This document shows positions 1 to 10,019 of a DNA stretch of 64,000 nt, piece after piece (within the stretch, counting starts at the first letter, position 1; the number at the start of each line of letters is the position of its first letter). The notes under the pieces were generated by a model. The model worked only from the letters and a program-made list of their open reading frames with translations. It searched no databases and was not told the DNA's origin. The DNA comes from Salminus brasiliensis (taxonomy: Eukaryota > Chordata > Actinopteri > Characiformes > Bryconidae). The stretch lies in the NCBI RefSeq assembly GCF_030463535.1, contig NC_132880.1:25938487-26002486 (forward strand). The letters run 5' to 3'. The translations under genes were made by a program, and so were the position numbers.

Positions 1-14
1 AGAACCAGCTGTGA

Positions 15-28
15 CCACTAGGGGGCAG
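15..28 (+). promoter_or_regulatory. CTCF-like motif
   Basis: CCACTAGGGGGCAG matches the core CTCF consensus (CCASYAGRKGGCRS). This is a sequence match only; the same core is common in fish repeats. Confidence 0.4.
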
Positions 29-451
29 ACATGTAATATCCATATGAGCTGATTTGTATTGGCATCTGTATGTACTTGCCTTTATCGCTTTGTGAGGACC
101 AAGTGTCCTCATAATGATGACCACATGCCAGTTTGTACAAGTGAGAACCTTTTTTTGCTGGTTCTCATTTGAAGACATGCAGTTTTCACCCCAAAACATT
201 GGGTTAGGTTTATGTGAAGGTGAAGCATTAATTGGCTAGAGTAAAACAGACGTCAGTGGAAGTACAGTACAGTAACCAGTAACCTCAGCAACCAAACAAT
301 CAGTTTGGCCTCTTTTACTTTTTCTAATAAAAACAGTTTTGGGGGGAAAAAGCACTTTCCCCGAGGAGAGACCAAATGTATAGTCACCCTTGAAGGATTT
401 AGATCCCACAAAGAGACAAATACATAAATGCACACATAAGCATTTTCTCAC

Positions 452-607
452 CTTCAGCTTGTTTCCGTCTAGCTGCAGCAGCAGTTCTCCGTCAATGTCT
501 TTATTTTTGAACTCGGGGGCGTACTGCTCCATGTTTAAACTCCTCAGCCAGTCACACACCTGCTGCGTGCTCCACGAGGACACAAGGCACTGCCGCTCAT
601 CTAACGG
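452..607 (-). CDS. samd14: samd14 exon with most of the SAM domain
   Basis: The 52 codons run from PLDERQCLVSSW to LLQLDGNKLK. They are phase 0 at both ends, with a pyrimidine-rich acceptor and a GTGAG donor. The open frame continues past both splice sites into intron, but those extensions have no family similarity. Confidence 0.9.
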
Positions 608-3600
608 CTTCAGTAGAAGAGAAGAAAAGGAAAAGAGTGAGCGAAGCCTGTACTGAAGAATGAGATTATGCTTCAGCAGCATTACAGATCATCTGGATTC
701 CAATCAGAGAACCACAATCACAGACAGACCTTAAAAAGGGAATCCCAGCGTTTTTTTCTAAATGCTATGCATGTGTAAGAATAAACTTAATTCTTAACTT
801 AATATCACAGGGATGGACATTTTGGGCACTTTGGGCACTTCATGCTGTGCCAAAAACAGCCTTCCTTGTGATGAAATTGCAGTAACGTGCAGTCTTTCAT
901 GGCTTATTGCTGTTATAAAACTGCAGCCAACGTAAAATATGATATGACAATAAATTATTCTTATGACACAGTCTAGTCTGTTAACAGTTACTGAGCAACA
1001 TTAAGGCAAATAATGTGGCATAGCCACCCCATGAAACATTGTATGCAGTCATTTTAGTTGAGTAGAAATGCATAAATGTTCCCTCTTTCTGAAGGGACTC
1101 GTACTCTAAAGGAGAAGTCGCAGGAAGGATAGGGCTAAAAATGAGAGGCTTCAGTATTCAACTAATAAATGACATATGTGAATCATATTCACTGTAACCA
1201 TTCCTGCACCAGTCAGTGTAAACTCTGCTAGCTAACCTTAAGCAGGAAATGTTACCTCAGAGGTTTCCATTTGTAATATGCTGCAGCTAACTGTCTGGGG
1301 TTAAAACAGTGGCGCATTAATATGGTATTCAGATGTTGTGAACGATTCATAGGTGTTCGTATATCTTGTTATTTATAACAGGTTATAACAGGTTTATAAC
1401 ACCTCAGCCAATCATATTTACTAAATACACATTAGTCAACAAGTCATTGCTCAAGTTTTTTACTATTGTGTTCTACATATTTCACAGTTTGAGTTAGCAC
1501 TGAATTTTAGATTTATTCAATTTTACTGTTGACTGGTCAAACAACGCCCCAGCCCTGCAGGGGGAATCAGCACTGACCTCGTCTGAAGACTGAGACAGCG
1601 TGTGGTAGGGGTGTGACGAGCGTGAGTCAGACGGGGAGCTAGACGGAGGCAGGGGGCTTTTAGGGGAGAAATCATCACTGAATGTCGACTCCTGCAGAAA
1701 AGGAGGGAAACGTGAGGCCAAAGACAGATTCATATAAACTGAACAGAGTGGTCTGTATCTCTCCCCAGGCCAGACATTACCCTACATAACCATATACCCA
1801 GTCAGGTCTCAGGCTCAGACAAGCTTGTCACAACTAGTGGTACATTATCTGTTTCATTCTGATTGGTCATCCATGTGTCCCATCAGTGCATTAGTATGAC
1901 CATTGTGTCAGCAGAATACATCCATAATAAAATAATGGATGTCTGAGCTACTCAGTAACAGGTACCTGTGAGTCTGACTTGCAGGGGCTGCCAGAGCGAG
2001 CCCCCGTTTTAGGTGAAGAGGAGGCGGAGCTGCGGTGGCTGTCAGAGAACCAGGAGAAAGGCACGAAGGGACGGGATGGGTTCTCACATGGCTCTCTGCA
2101 AAAAATGGTACAAAACGTGGTCAGATTTCAGTGGATGTGAAGGCTACCACAGAAAGCTATGTGGTAAAGCTACCTCAACGCTCTGTGTCTGAACTGCTCA
2201 GACGTAAGTCCATTCAGCCCACAGCAGTTTAGCCCTGTCCATTCAGTCTACAGCAGTTTAGCCCTGTCCATTCAGCCTACAACACTTTAGCCCCGTCCAT
2301 TCAGCCTACAGCAGTTTAGCCCTGTCCATTCAGCCTACAGCAGTTTAGTCTTGTCCATTCAGCCTACAGCAGTTTAGCCCTGTCCATTCAGCCTACAACA
2401 CTTTAGCCCCGTCTATTCAGCCTACAGCAGTTTAGCCCCGTCCATTCAGCCTACAGCAGTTTAGTCTTGTCCATTCAGCCTACAGCAGTTTAGCCCTGTC
2501 CATTCAGCCTATAGCAGTTTAGTCCTGTCCATTCAGCCTATAGCAGTTTAGTCCTTTTTCATTTAGTCTACAGCAGTTTAGCCCAGCCTATTTCGGATAC
2601 AGCAGTTTAGCCCCACCCATTCAGCCTACAGCAGTTTAGGCCAGCCCATTCAAGCTACAGCAGTTTAGCCCCATCCATTTAGCCTACAGCAGTTTAGTCT
2701 TGTCCATTCAGCCTACAGCAGTTTAGCCCCACCCATTCAACCTACAGCAGTTTGGCCCAACCCATTCAACCTACAGTGTTTCAGCATTTTAAACATGGAA
2801 CAATACAGGGCAGCCAATCAGATTAGATAATCAGATTTACATACATCATAAAAATCACATACACGTCTTAATGGCACAGTGTCAGAAACCAGTGCCAATT
2901 TCATTCTAGGGGATGAAGATAGGTTGGAAAATAGCCATTTAAAAATGAATCATTACTTGAGTGTGGCATGACAGCGCCGGTGCAGCGTTCAGTATGACAC
3001 AAACAATATAGCATAAGAGGGAAATAAAGAACAAGAATGTGGCCTAATGTGGCCCCTCCATTAAAAATAGTTTTAAATAAAGAATTAAAAGGGCATACCG
3101 ATTGCCCATAGACAGTCTGTTTGATTTGTCTCTTCTCACTCTGACATAGGAACGGCGCAGCGTCACCCTGAGAGACAGAGACAGAGAGTTTGAGAAAAAG
3201 AGACGAAGAGGAGACAGACAAGAAAGTTGAGCTCAGAGGAAACAGAGCATGAATAGAGAAATAATGCACACACTCACCCTAAATCCAGGAATCTCCTTTT
3301 AGTTTTCTTATCCAGGACCACAGTAGGGCTCCCAGGCTCAGCTGGACTGCTGTCCTGACAGTCATCTGACACCAGCACTGTTCAGAGCAAACATTACACT
3401 CAGTTACAAACTTAAATAACTAACAGCAAGAGATTTAGAGCTGAACATGGAGACCATTATTGAAGTAACAATTATCCTAAATGTAGTCCATCAGTTTGTC
3501 TGAAGTTTGCTTTCTTAGTTTTAGCACTGGAGTACAAAACTACTGTAAAATGAATATTATTGTTTAAAGCTATGCTCCATTTAGTGCCGTGGTTCTCAAA

Positions 3601-6031
3601 CAGGGCTGACATGTACAGAACCAGAAGTGTTTGCCCCCTGTGTGTAAGCGACTGTCCCCTTCCCCTATTATTTAATTAATTTAACTGCAACACTCTAGTT
3701 GTTAGTGTCTCACAATGTTGTGGAGGAATTTTGACCTTTGATTTTGGAGGAACTTCTCCTTAAACTGTTTGTTTTAGGTCCTGCCACAACCTTTCAATAG
3801 CACTTGGCTCCGCACTTCAGCTCACGGACAGCAGACTTGATATGCTTTTTAATAATTCTTGATACAAAGAATATGTCCTCACTTAGAGCAGGGTTTCTAT
3901 GTCCTAATGCAGCAAAGCATCCCCAAACCATTGCACTATGCTTCACAGCTACTCTCTGGAAAATTCGAACAGTGATTCTGAGGGCACTACAGTCTTACAT
4001 GCATAATATAATAAGATGATGTTTTAGCCATGGTCAGACATGGTCAGAACTCACATAAGCAAGCCTATTAAGAATTAATGAACATCTTAGTTTGAGATGA
4101 GCGTGTGAGGATTTAGGCTTGCAGTTAACATCATGCAAATTGGCTGGGTATAAGCTTACATTAGCTCCTGTGCTGAAATTCAAGAGAAAACTTGAAAAAC
4201 ATGTCTTGGCGAATCCACTGCATTTAGATTAACAGAGTGTGTGTATTGGAAGGGCCCATATCATGGAAAAAACATATTCTTCAATGATTAAAAGAGTGTA
4301 AACTGTGCAAACTGTACTATTCCTTCCCCAGTCCATTCTGAATGAATGGTTGTGATGTCATGAAAACCAACACACATGTATGTCCACCTCTTCATTATAA
4401 ATATATTATAAGGAGTTATACAGAGCATTTCATCACAGGATGCTTTTTATAACAAGGGAAAGCATGGGGCAGCCAATCGAAACACATTTCATTTGCATAT
4501 ATCTATAGGGCTGGGTGATATTGTAAAAATGTTATGTCACAATATTTAGTTTTTTCACAATACACAATATCAATCGTGATATTTTGACAAAATTCACCAA
4601 TAGTGGCAGATTTTTAACACTGCTGTCCAAATACGCTCCCATACTTTTAAAACTCAAGATTAGCTGCACTCTGTCCAGTTAAACAGGACTAATTACACTC
4701 TCTGTACACTCTCTGTACACTCTCTGTAATGGTCAGTGTCCTGTAAGCACTGATGAAATCCATGATATGCTCATAAAAGCATTTTGTCACAATATGTCGT
4801 GACAAACAACATTCATTCCTATACAATAAAATATTGTCATATTGGCCACCTCTACATATATCAGTCTTAAAGGCGCAGTGACTTCAACAACCAGAATAAT
4901 TATAGGATAAAGGAAGGAAAAGGGTTGTGTAAAAATGAATTATGACTGTATGACACAACAACCAAAAAGGTGTTGGATATGAGCCCTTCAATTTTCACCA
5001 AACTATTTAAAGAGCACAGTAAAAGTCAGAGGTCAGAGGCGTTACCTTCGCTCTCTGGACGTCGTGTCCTGCGGAAGTACACAGGTGAGGTTTCAGGGCA
5101 AGATCTACAGGGAGAGCTGGCTGACCGGGCCACTAATGCCTCGTGGGAGGTGGCATTGGTGAGCTGTGTGTATCGGCCTTTAGGGGCCGGAGAGCTGGAG
5201 TTGGGCTCCTCGGGAGAGCGACGGAGCGGCGAGTCAAAAGAGAAGGGAGACGGGCGGAAAGGGGAGGAGAGCAGGAGCTCCGGAGAGAGCGAGGAGACAT
5301 GGATGCCCGGCTGGGGAACAGAGTGCAGGGGGCTGTCTAAAGACTAAACACACACACACACAGTATATTATAAAAAAAAAAAAAAACTTATAATATAATA
5401 TACAAAGTCCCAACAACCAGCAGCCATGGGCTCCTCTTAACAGCTGTCCAGCACTTGATGAATGAATCTGAATGAGACTGACCCTCCTGTCCAGGCTGTC
5501 GTCCCCCTCGGTGGAGCTGATGCTGTCTCTGAGTCGTGAGCGTGATGGCCGGTTTCTGCTCCTTCTCACCTGCACACGACACTTCTGGACGCTGCTGTCC
5601 AGAAGCTCGGTCTCTGGGATCGCATCGCTCAGGTCAGCTGATCACAGCAAGAGCATGAAATACACAGAAGGTCAGCAGGTATATATATATATATATGTTG
5701 TAGGAATTGTGGGCTACATTGCTGTAAGCTGAAGGGGAGGGGCTCTAAACTGATGGAGAATAAGTGGGTGTGGCTAAACTGCAGTGCACATGGGGCTGTA
5801 GGCTGAATGGGCAAATATGCTAATTTGCTTATAGCTTATTTGCTTTTTTTCACATTGATAATTCGACATATGAATGTAGACATGCTTTTTTGGTATCTGA
5901 TTAATGTACTGCAGTGTAAAACAGTGTAACAGCTGTTGCTAAGAGCACACAGGTCAGATGCTGCAGTGACTCACCAAACACATTTTCTGTCTCTTCCAGC
6001 TGCATGACAGACACAGGGAGCTCAGGGACTA
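452..6031 (-). CDS. samd14: samd14, SAM-domain protein 14 (partial, 8 exons seen)
   Basis: This is a spliced gene read leftward; its exons are 6031-5975, 5637-5483, 5343-5046, 3377-3278, 3167-3099, 2095-1966, 1691-1578 and 607-452. Every junction keeps frame with GT-AG sites. The order of conserved blocks matches vertebrate SAMD14: an N-terminal acidic stretch ending ADLSDAIPETELLDSS, a basic block RPSRSRLRDSISSTEG, SPLH and RYTQLTNATSHEAL, then LDKKTKRRFLDLGVTLRRS, the FVPFSWFSDS block, HPYHTLSQSSDE, and a SAM domain starting WSTQQVCDWLRSLNMEQYAPEF. The SAM domain is cut after NKLK; its last helix and the C-terminal coiled region lie off the left edge. The first coding exon, which must end in phase 1, was not found. 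SAM domains mediate protein-protein contacts, so an adaptor role is inferred. In mammals SAMD14 is linked to receptor-kinase signalling in blood progenitors. The alternative, a neurabin-type SAM protein, fits the non-SAM blocks poorly. Confidence 0.9.
608..1577 (-). other. samd14 intron, nothing recognised
   Basis: This AT-rich intron shows no repeat, RNA or extra exon that I can support. Confidence 0.6.
1578..1691 (-). CDS. samd14: samd14 exon, Ser/Pro-rich linker before SAM
   Basis: The 38 codons begin ESTFSDDFSPKS and end HPYHTLSQSSDE, a block shared with mammalian SAMD14. The exon is phase 0 at both ends, with acceptor TTTTCTGCAG and donor GAG/GTCAGT. Confidence 0.9.
1966..2095 (-). CDS. 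samd14: samd14 exon, PFSWFSDS block
   Basis: It encodes RPFVPFSWFSDSHRSSASSS, followed by a Ser/Gly/Lys stretch ending SDSQ. The exon starts in phase 2 and ends in phase 0, and joins the neighbouring exons without a frame break. Confidence 0.9.
2208..2777. repeat. 29-bp minisatellite in a samd14 intron
   Basis: About twenty head-to-tail copies of a 29-bp unit (core CAGCAGTTTAGCCCTGTCC, then ATTCAGCCTA) lie between two samd14 exons. Copies differ by a few bases, mostly in CCCTG/TCTTG and CATTCA. The array starts about 110 bp upstream, in gene sense, of the 1966-2095 exon. Confidence 0.93.
3099..3167 (-). CDS. samd14: samd14 exon, basic VTLRRS block
   Basis: This short exon encodes VTLRRSYVRVRRDKSNRLSM followed by GN. 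The split Arg codon at the next junction gives GNREP, as expected for the family. Confidence 0.88.
3278..3377 (-). CDS. samd14: samd14 exon, LDKKTKRRFLDLG block
   Basis: It encodes LVSDDCQDSSPAEPGSPTVV, then LDKKTKRRFLDL with the Gly codon split at the donor. The exact acceptor is slightly uncertain, because an AG twelve bases further downstream is also possible; the chosen one keeps frame. Confidence 0.85.
3378..4506 (-). other. samd14 intron, 5' half of the 3378-5045 intron
   Basis: No exon or RNA gene was seen. The stretch near 3730-4015 (cacttggctccgcacttc and on) resembles decayed Tc1-like transposon sequence but is too short to assign firmly. Confidence 0.4.
4507..4856 (+). mobile_element. 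MITE-like element, GGGCTGGGTGATATTG family
   Basis: It starts AGGGCTGGGTGATATTG and ends near ATATTGTCATATTGGCC, with many ATATTGTGA-type inverted motifs inside and no coding potential. The same start occurs near 40190 and 46866, so it is a dispersed family. It lies in a samd14 intron. Confidence 0.6.
5046..5343 (-). CDS. samd14: samd14 exon, long Ser/Pro-rich region
   Basis: The 99 codons plus one base start SLDSPLHSV, contain many SPx motifs, and carry RYTQLTNATSHEALVARS. The acceptor follows a TG-rich tract and was chosen over a nearby AG because it is phase 0, like the previous exon's donor. Confidence 0.88.
5483..5637 (-). CDS. samd14: samd14 exon, RPSRSRLRDS basic block
   Basis: It encodes DLSDAIPETELLDSS, then a short Gln/Arg-rich linker and RRSRNRPSRSRLRDSISSTE, ending DSLDRR before a GTCAGT donor. 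An internal AG before GTGAGAAGG could serve as a shorter acceptor, but the longer form restores the conserved IPETE..LDSS block. Confidence 0.88.
5975..6031 (-). CDS. samd14: samd14 exon, most 5' one identified
   Basis: This 57-bp exon encodes VPELPVSVMQLEETENVF, with a split Ala codon into the next exon. Its acceptor (TCTTTCTGCAG) shows that at least one more exon lies upstream. Confidence 0.8.
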
Positions 6032-6314
6032 CTGCAGAAAGAGAGAGTAAAAAAATACATCACCTGTGTTTGGCTCAGATACACACACATACACATCTAC
6101 AGCAGATCTAAACTGCAGTGCTACACATGAACCATCTCTCATAGGAGAACACAGTAACACAGAGGATCCAGAGACATTCAGGGGGAGAGGTGTCTGTTAC
6201 ACAGGACTAAAGACATGGCATTCGGAACGTGTGTTTACCACATCGCGCGACAGCTGAGATTTTCTATAACCCATTTTATTTCAATAGAGAGGTCAATGAA
6301 GGTGATGCAAACCC

Positions 6315-6660
6315 TCACGTGTTAACTGCCCAGCATGGCCTGCCCAAGCTAGTTAAGGTGGTTAAGCTGGCTGACCAGCTTAGCTCTTGACCAGCATAGA
6401 CGTTGTTTTTTGTTTGATGGTTTAACTGATCTACTTGTCTGACCAAGCTAGACAACCAGTAATAACAGCATGACCAGCATGACTAGCAAGACCACAATGG
6501 TCGACCAGAATGATCAAGCATGACCAGAATCAAATGCAACATACACTACAGGGTATGTTTTCGCTTGACGACCAACTTTTTAACCACCTTGACCATCATA
6601 CCCTAGCTTAAACTATCTAAAACCACCAGCTGGTCTTGAGCTGGATTTTTCAGCAGGGTG
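6315..6660. mobile_element. palindromic MITE-like repeat (CCAGCATGACCAGC family)
   Basis: The stretch is built from CCAGC/GCTGG, GACCAGCATGA and AACCACCTTGACCATC motifs in both orientations, and ends AGCTGGATTTTTCAGCAGGG. Its right part recurs near 10345-10410 (TTTTCAACCACCTTGGCCATCA). It looks like a foldback or MITE family common in fish genomes, with no coding potential. Confidence 0.5.
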
Positions 6661-7559
6661 ATGTGGCCTTTTATACTGTATATACACTCCAAAATATAAA
6701 TACATTAAGTGCTGGGTTCAGAACAACCCAGTTGGTGTCAATTCAACAGCCCAACACTGGGTCACTATTCTATAACAGAACACCACACCATAATATATAT
6801 TTTCCTTTCCCAATAAGATTATGCATGTTTATGCTAACAAACATACTGCTCAATAATGTCAAATTATTCCATTAAAATGATATTTTAAAAATATTGTAAT
6901 ACATCCTCTTCGATGCTGCAAATATTCTAGCATATGTGTTCCAACCTGTAAAGAATAACGTCAGAAATTTTACACACAACAAATAAAATTCAGAGCACCA
7001 CCTTGTCCGGAGCAATGTAGTGCTACCAAACTCCCGAAGAACTGCAGTGATATAAAGTCTAGTCTGACCAGGTTTGGTTTTAGGCTTTTATTAATTAGCT
7101 AGCTATGCTAGGTTAGTTAGCTAGCTAGCTAGCTAATGCTAATTAGGTGACTCAACAGCTATGCTAATGTTAGCCAAATACAATAACATTCTTACACAGA
7201 TAATGCTAGCTAATGCCTACTACAAAATGACATAATGTTCAGATTGCACATTATAGCTCGCTACTTTTGTAGCAAGATAACATTAGCTAGAAGCTAATAC
7301 AATACACTTGAAGCTTGGTTGGTTTTATTAGCTAGCCAGTAGTAAAATGTCTAGATTTCATTAAATTAGTTAGTTACTGATTCCTGTCAGTTGTGACGCC
7401 ATGCTACTGCCCACTGAGAAGCTATTAAAACAGCTGTTAATTAACGCTGAACACTGATCTATTAGCTAGGGTGCAATTGTGAGCAAATTGACTCAATTGG
7501 CTCAACCCAGCATTTGAAAAAAAAAAAGTATTTTATTACATTAATTGTATTTAAATGGC

Positions 7560-7685
7560 GCTATTCTCCAGAGCGACTTTCAAGGTTACTCGTGTTACAG
7601 AGTCTTGCCCAAGGACTCTTATTGGTGTAGTTCAGCAGCCAACCACACCATTACTCAGCGAGGCACCATCAGGGCCTTTTGTACT
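7560..7685 (+). mobile_element. short repeat fragment, SINE/LINE tail-like
   Basis: GGCGCTATTCTCCAGAGCG, followed by GTCTTGCCCAAGGACTCTTA, resembles a widespread fish interspersed repeat. Recognised by impression; family not certain. Confidence 0.35.
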
Positions 7686-7792
7686 AATGAAGACCATATA
7701 ATCACCTCTGGGGCTATATAATTACGTCTGATTTTCCAGATTGCTGGACCACTACTGGCTGTGAAAGTGAGTGGTAGTGTGAACAGGTTCCA

Positions 7793-9016
7793 AGTCAAGT
7801 AAAGTGGCTTTTATTGTCATTTCAGCTCTGTACAAGTACACAGTGGAATGAGACTGTATTTTTTCCAGAACAAGGGTCCATGTGGAAAACGTGCAACGTG
7901 CAAAACGAGAAACAAAACAATACAGTACAGGACAGACTGCAGAAAGTGCAACATGTAGACGTAGGTGACAACATTAAACTAGAAAGACAATTCGATAAAT
8001 ACAATAAATACGACTCATTGCTGAGTAAAGGTAGTGAGTATAAGGTGCATAGAAATTTAACATGCTATGGCATTGCTATGCAGACAGCTTAAAATGCACA
8101 TAAAACATTAAACACAGTAGGTACTGAGGTAGTAAAGTGTGGAACGTATAAATAAGATAAATAAGATGCAGACAGGTTAAAATGTTATGGGTCGTGGGTG
8201 GGGGAGGGGTTTAGTTCAGTCTCTGTTGTTTAAAAGTCTGACTGCTTGTGGGACAGAGCTGTTGCAGACCCGTGCAGTGACAGCACGGATGCTCCTGTAC
8301 CTTCTGCCAGACGGCAGCAGTGAAAAAAGTCCATGTGAGGTTTGAGTGGGGTCCTTCAAAATATTGATGGCCTTACGGGTGCAGCGTGCTGTGTGAATGT
8401 CTGTGACAGAGAGGAGAGAGACCCCTATGCTCTTCTCAGCTGTCCTCACTCACTATTCACTGTAGGGTCTTGCAGTCTGAGGCATTGCAATTCCCAAACC
8501 AGGCGATGATACAGCTGCTCAGGATGCTCTCCACAGTCCCTCTGTAGAACATGGAGAGTATTGGAGGAGGAGGATGTGCTTTCCTCAGTCTCCGCAGGAA
8601 GTAGAGGCGCTGCTGGGCTTTCTTGGCTATGGAGCTGGTGTTGAGGGATGACGTGAGATTCTCTGTGATGTGGACGATTTCCACAACAGAGCCATTGATG
8701 TTCAGGGGGGCGTGGTCGCCTCTCACTCTTCTGAAGTAAACAACCATGTCTTTACTTTTGTCCACATTCAGAGACAAGCTCTTGGTACTGCACCAGTCCG
8801 TTAGCCGCCGCACCTCCTCTCTGTATGCTGTCTCGTTGTTCTTGGTGATGAGGCCTACTACTGACGTAACATCTGCCAATTTCACTATGTGATTCGTGTT
8901 GTACTTTGCAGCACAGTCGTGAGTCAGCAGAGTGAACAGCAGTGGTCTAAGCACACAGCCCTGGGGGGCACCGGTACTCAGTATGGTGGTACTGGAGATG
9001 TTGTTGCCTATCCTGA
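7793..9016 (-). mobile_element. non-LTR retrotransposon fragment (Rex/L2-like), RT 3' part and 3' UTR
   Basis: Read leftward, the stretch 9016-8457 encodes the C-terminal half of a reverse transcriptase: [20 protein letters not shown], then [17 protein letters not shown] and [17 protein letters not shown] to ASDCKTLQ. After a stop and a frame shift, 8449-8216 continues with MRTAEKSIGVSLLSVTD to SVPQAVRLLNN. The YADD-type catalytic motif reads LADVT, so one of the two Asp residues is lost. The 3' UTR runs to about 7793, ending in the reverse of GACAATAAAAGCCAC. The 5' half is missing: a dead, truncated copy. Confidence 0.85.
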
Positions 9017-9029
9017 CTGATTGTTTTTT

Positions 9030-9305
9030 ATTTATTTCATTTGCACAACCCTACTTCCCACTACTGTCTCAGTCTGTCTGATTTATTTATTGCACCCTGC
9101 CCGTACACTTTCTAGTCTGAACTCGGCGTCTCGTCTGCACTGTGTATCGTGTTGTACTGTCTGCATTGTGGTGTAAGGTCAGGAAGCACTCGTTCTGTCT
9201 GCACTGTGTTGTGTTTTGTTGTGTTGCACCATGGTCCCAGAGGAACGTTGTTTCGTTTCACTGTGCACTCTGTATATAGTTGAAATGACAATAAAGCCTG
9301 GACTG
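9030..9305 (+). mobile_element. LINE 3' UTR fragment, opposite orientation
   Basis: Reading rightward, it ends TATAGTTGAAATGACAATAA then AGCC, the same type of 3' end as the LINE that lies to the left in reverse. The two 3' ends therefore point away from each other, either as two insertions or one insertion with an inversion. No coding part remains here. Confidence 0.6.
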
Positions 9306-9587
9306 GATATTGTAAGAGAACAGCGGCTGCAAATCCGCAGCAGAACTCTTCAGAGAGACAAATTAAAAACATTGTTAATGTCTGTTTAAAAAAACGTACA
9401 TCCTATAGTATGGCTGGCAGAAATTAATATTTTATTATTCTAGTGGATTAAGCGAATTTTGCCTCTTTTTATGACAGGGTTTTGCCATTTGACCCTAACT
9501 GAAGGCCTGGGTCTACAGTTCACAAGCCACAGTCACAATAATACATTTAGTAAACAAAGTAAAGGTAAAGGTGCATGTATTTGTCAG

Positions 9588-9803
9588 CAACAAAAAAAAA
9601 AAGTGTCTTCCGCATTTAACCTAGGGGCAGTGAGCACACACACACCCAGAGCGGTAGGCAGCCAACTCCAGTTCCCGGGGAGCAGAGGGGGTGAAGGGCC
9701 TTGCTCAAGTGCCCAACAGTGGCAGCCTGCCGAGCCCGGTATTGAACCCACAACCCTGTCATCAATAGCCCGGAGCTCTAATCGCTGAGCCACCACTGTC
9801 CAG
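9588..9803 (-). mobile_element. tRNA-derived SINE
   Basis: Read leftward, it starts GGACAGTGGTGGCTCAGCG. An A-box-like TGGCTCAGCGATTAG and a B-box-like GGGTTCAATACC sit about 35 bp apart. The conserved body GCCACTGTTGGGCACTTGAG and a GGTTAAATGCGGAAGACAC tail with a T run follow. It is a typical fish SINE, not a working tRNA gene: it has no tRNA acceptor stem or anticodon arm that I can fold. Confidence 0.85.
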
Positions 9804-10004
9804 TTTAGTGCCATTTGCCACTATATGATTTCTTGGGCAAAGCAGTGTCCCACTAAACCACCTCCCCAGTGCCAGTACAGACATACTGCTAAATATATAA
9901 AAATCAACAAAACTAACGTCAGACACCGAACATATCTTGGCTGATCGCTTAAATGTATGCAGAGACTGGGTACTGCTCCTTTAAAAACAGATTTAGGATC
10001 TTGT

Positions 10005-10019
10005 CCAGCAGGGGGAACC
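10005..10019 (+). promoter_or_regulatory. CTCF-like motif
   Basis: CCAGCAGGGGGAACC agrees with the CTCF core up to its last bases. It lies in the samd14-socs7 interval, beside a SINE. Confidence 0.3.

Noticed and set aside
236..451. Extra coding sequence after the samd14 SAM exon
   Set aside because: It follows a good GTGAG donor and does not resemble the missing SAM helix or C-terminal region.
9588..9803. tRNA gene on the minus strand
   Set aside because: Only A-box- and B-box-like promoter motifs are present; the cloverleaf does not fold and a SINE body follows.
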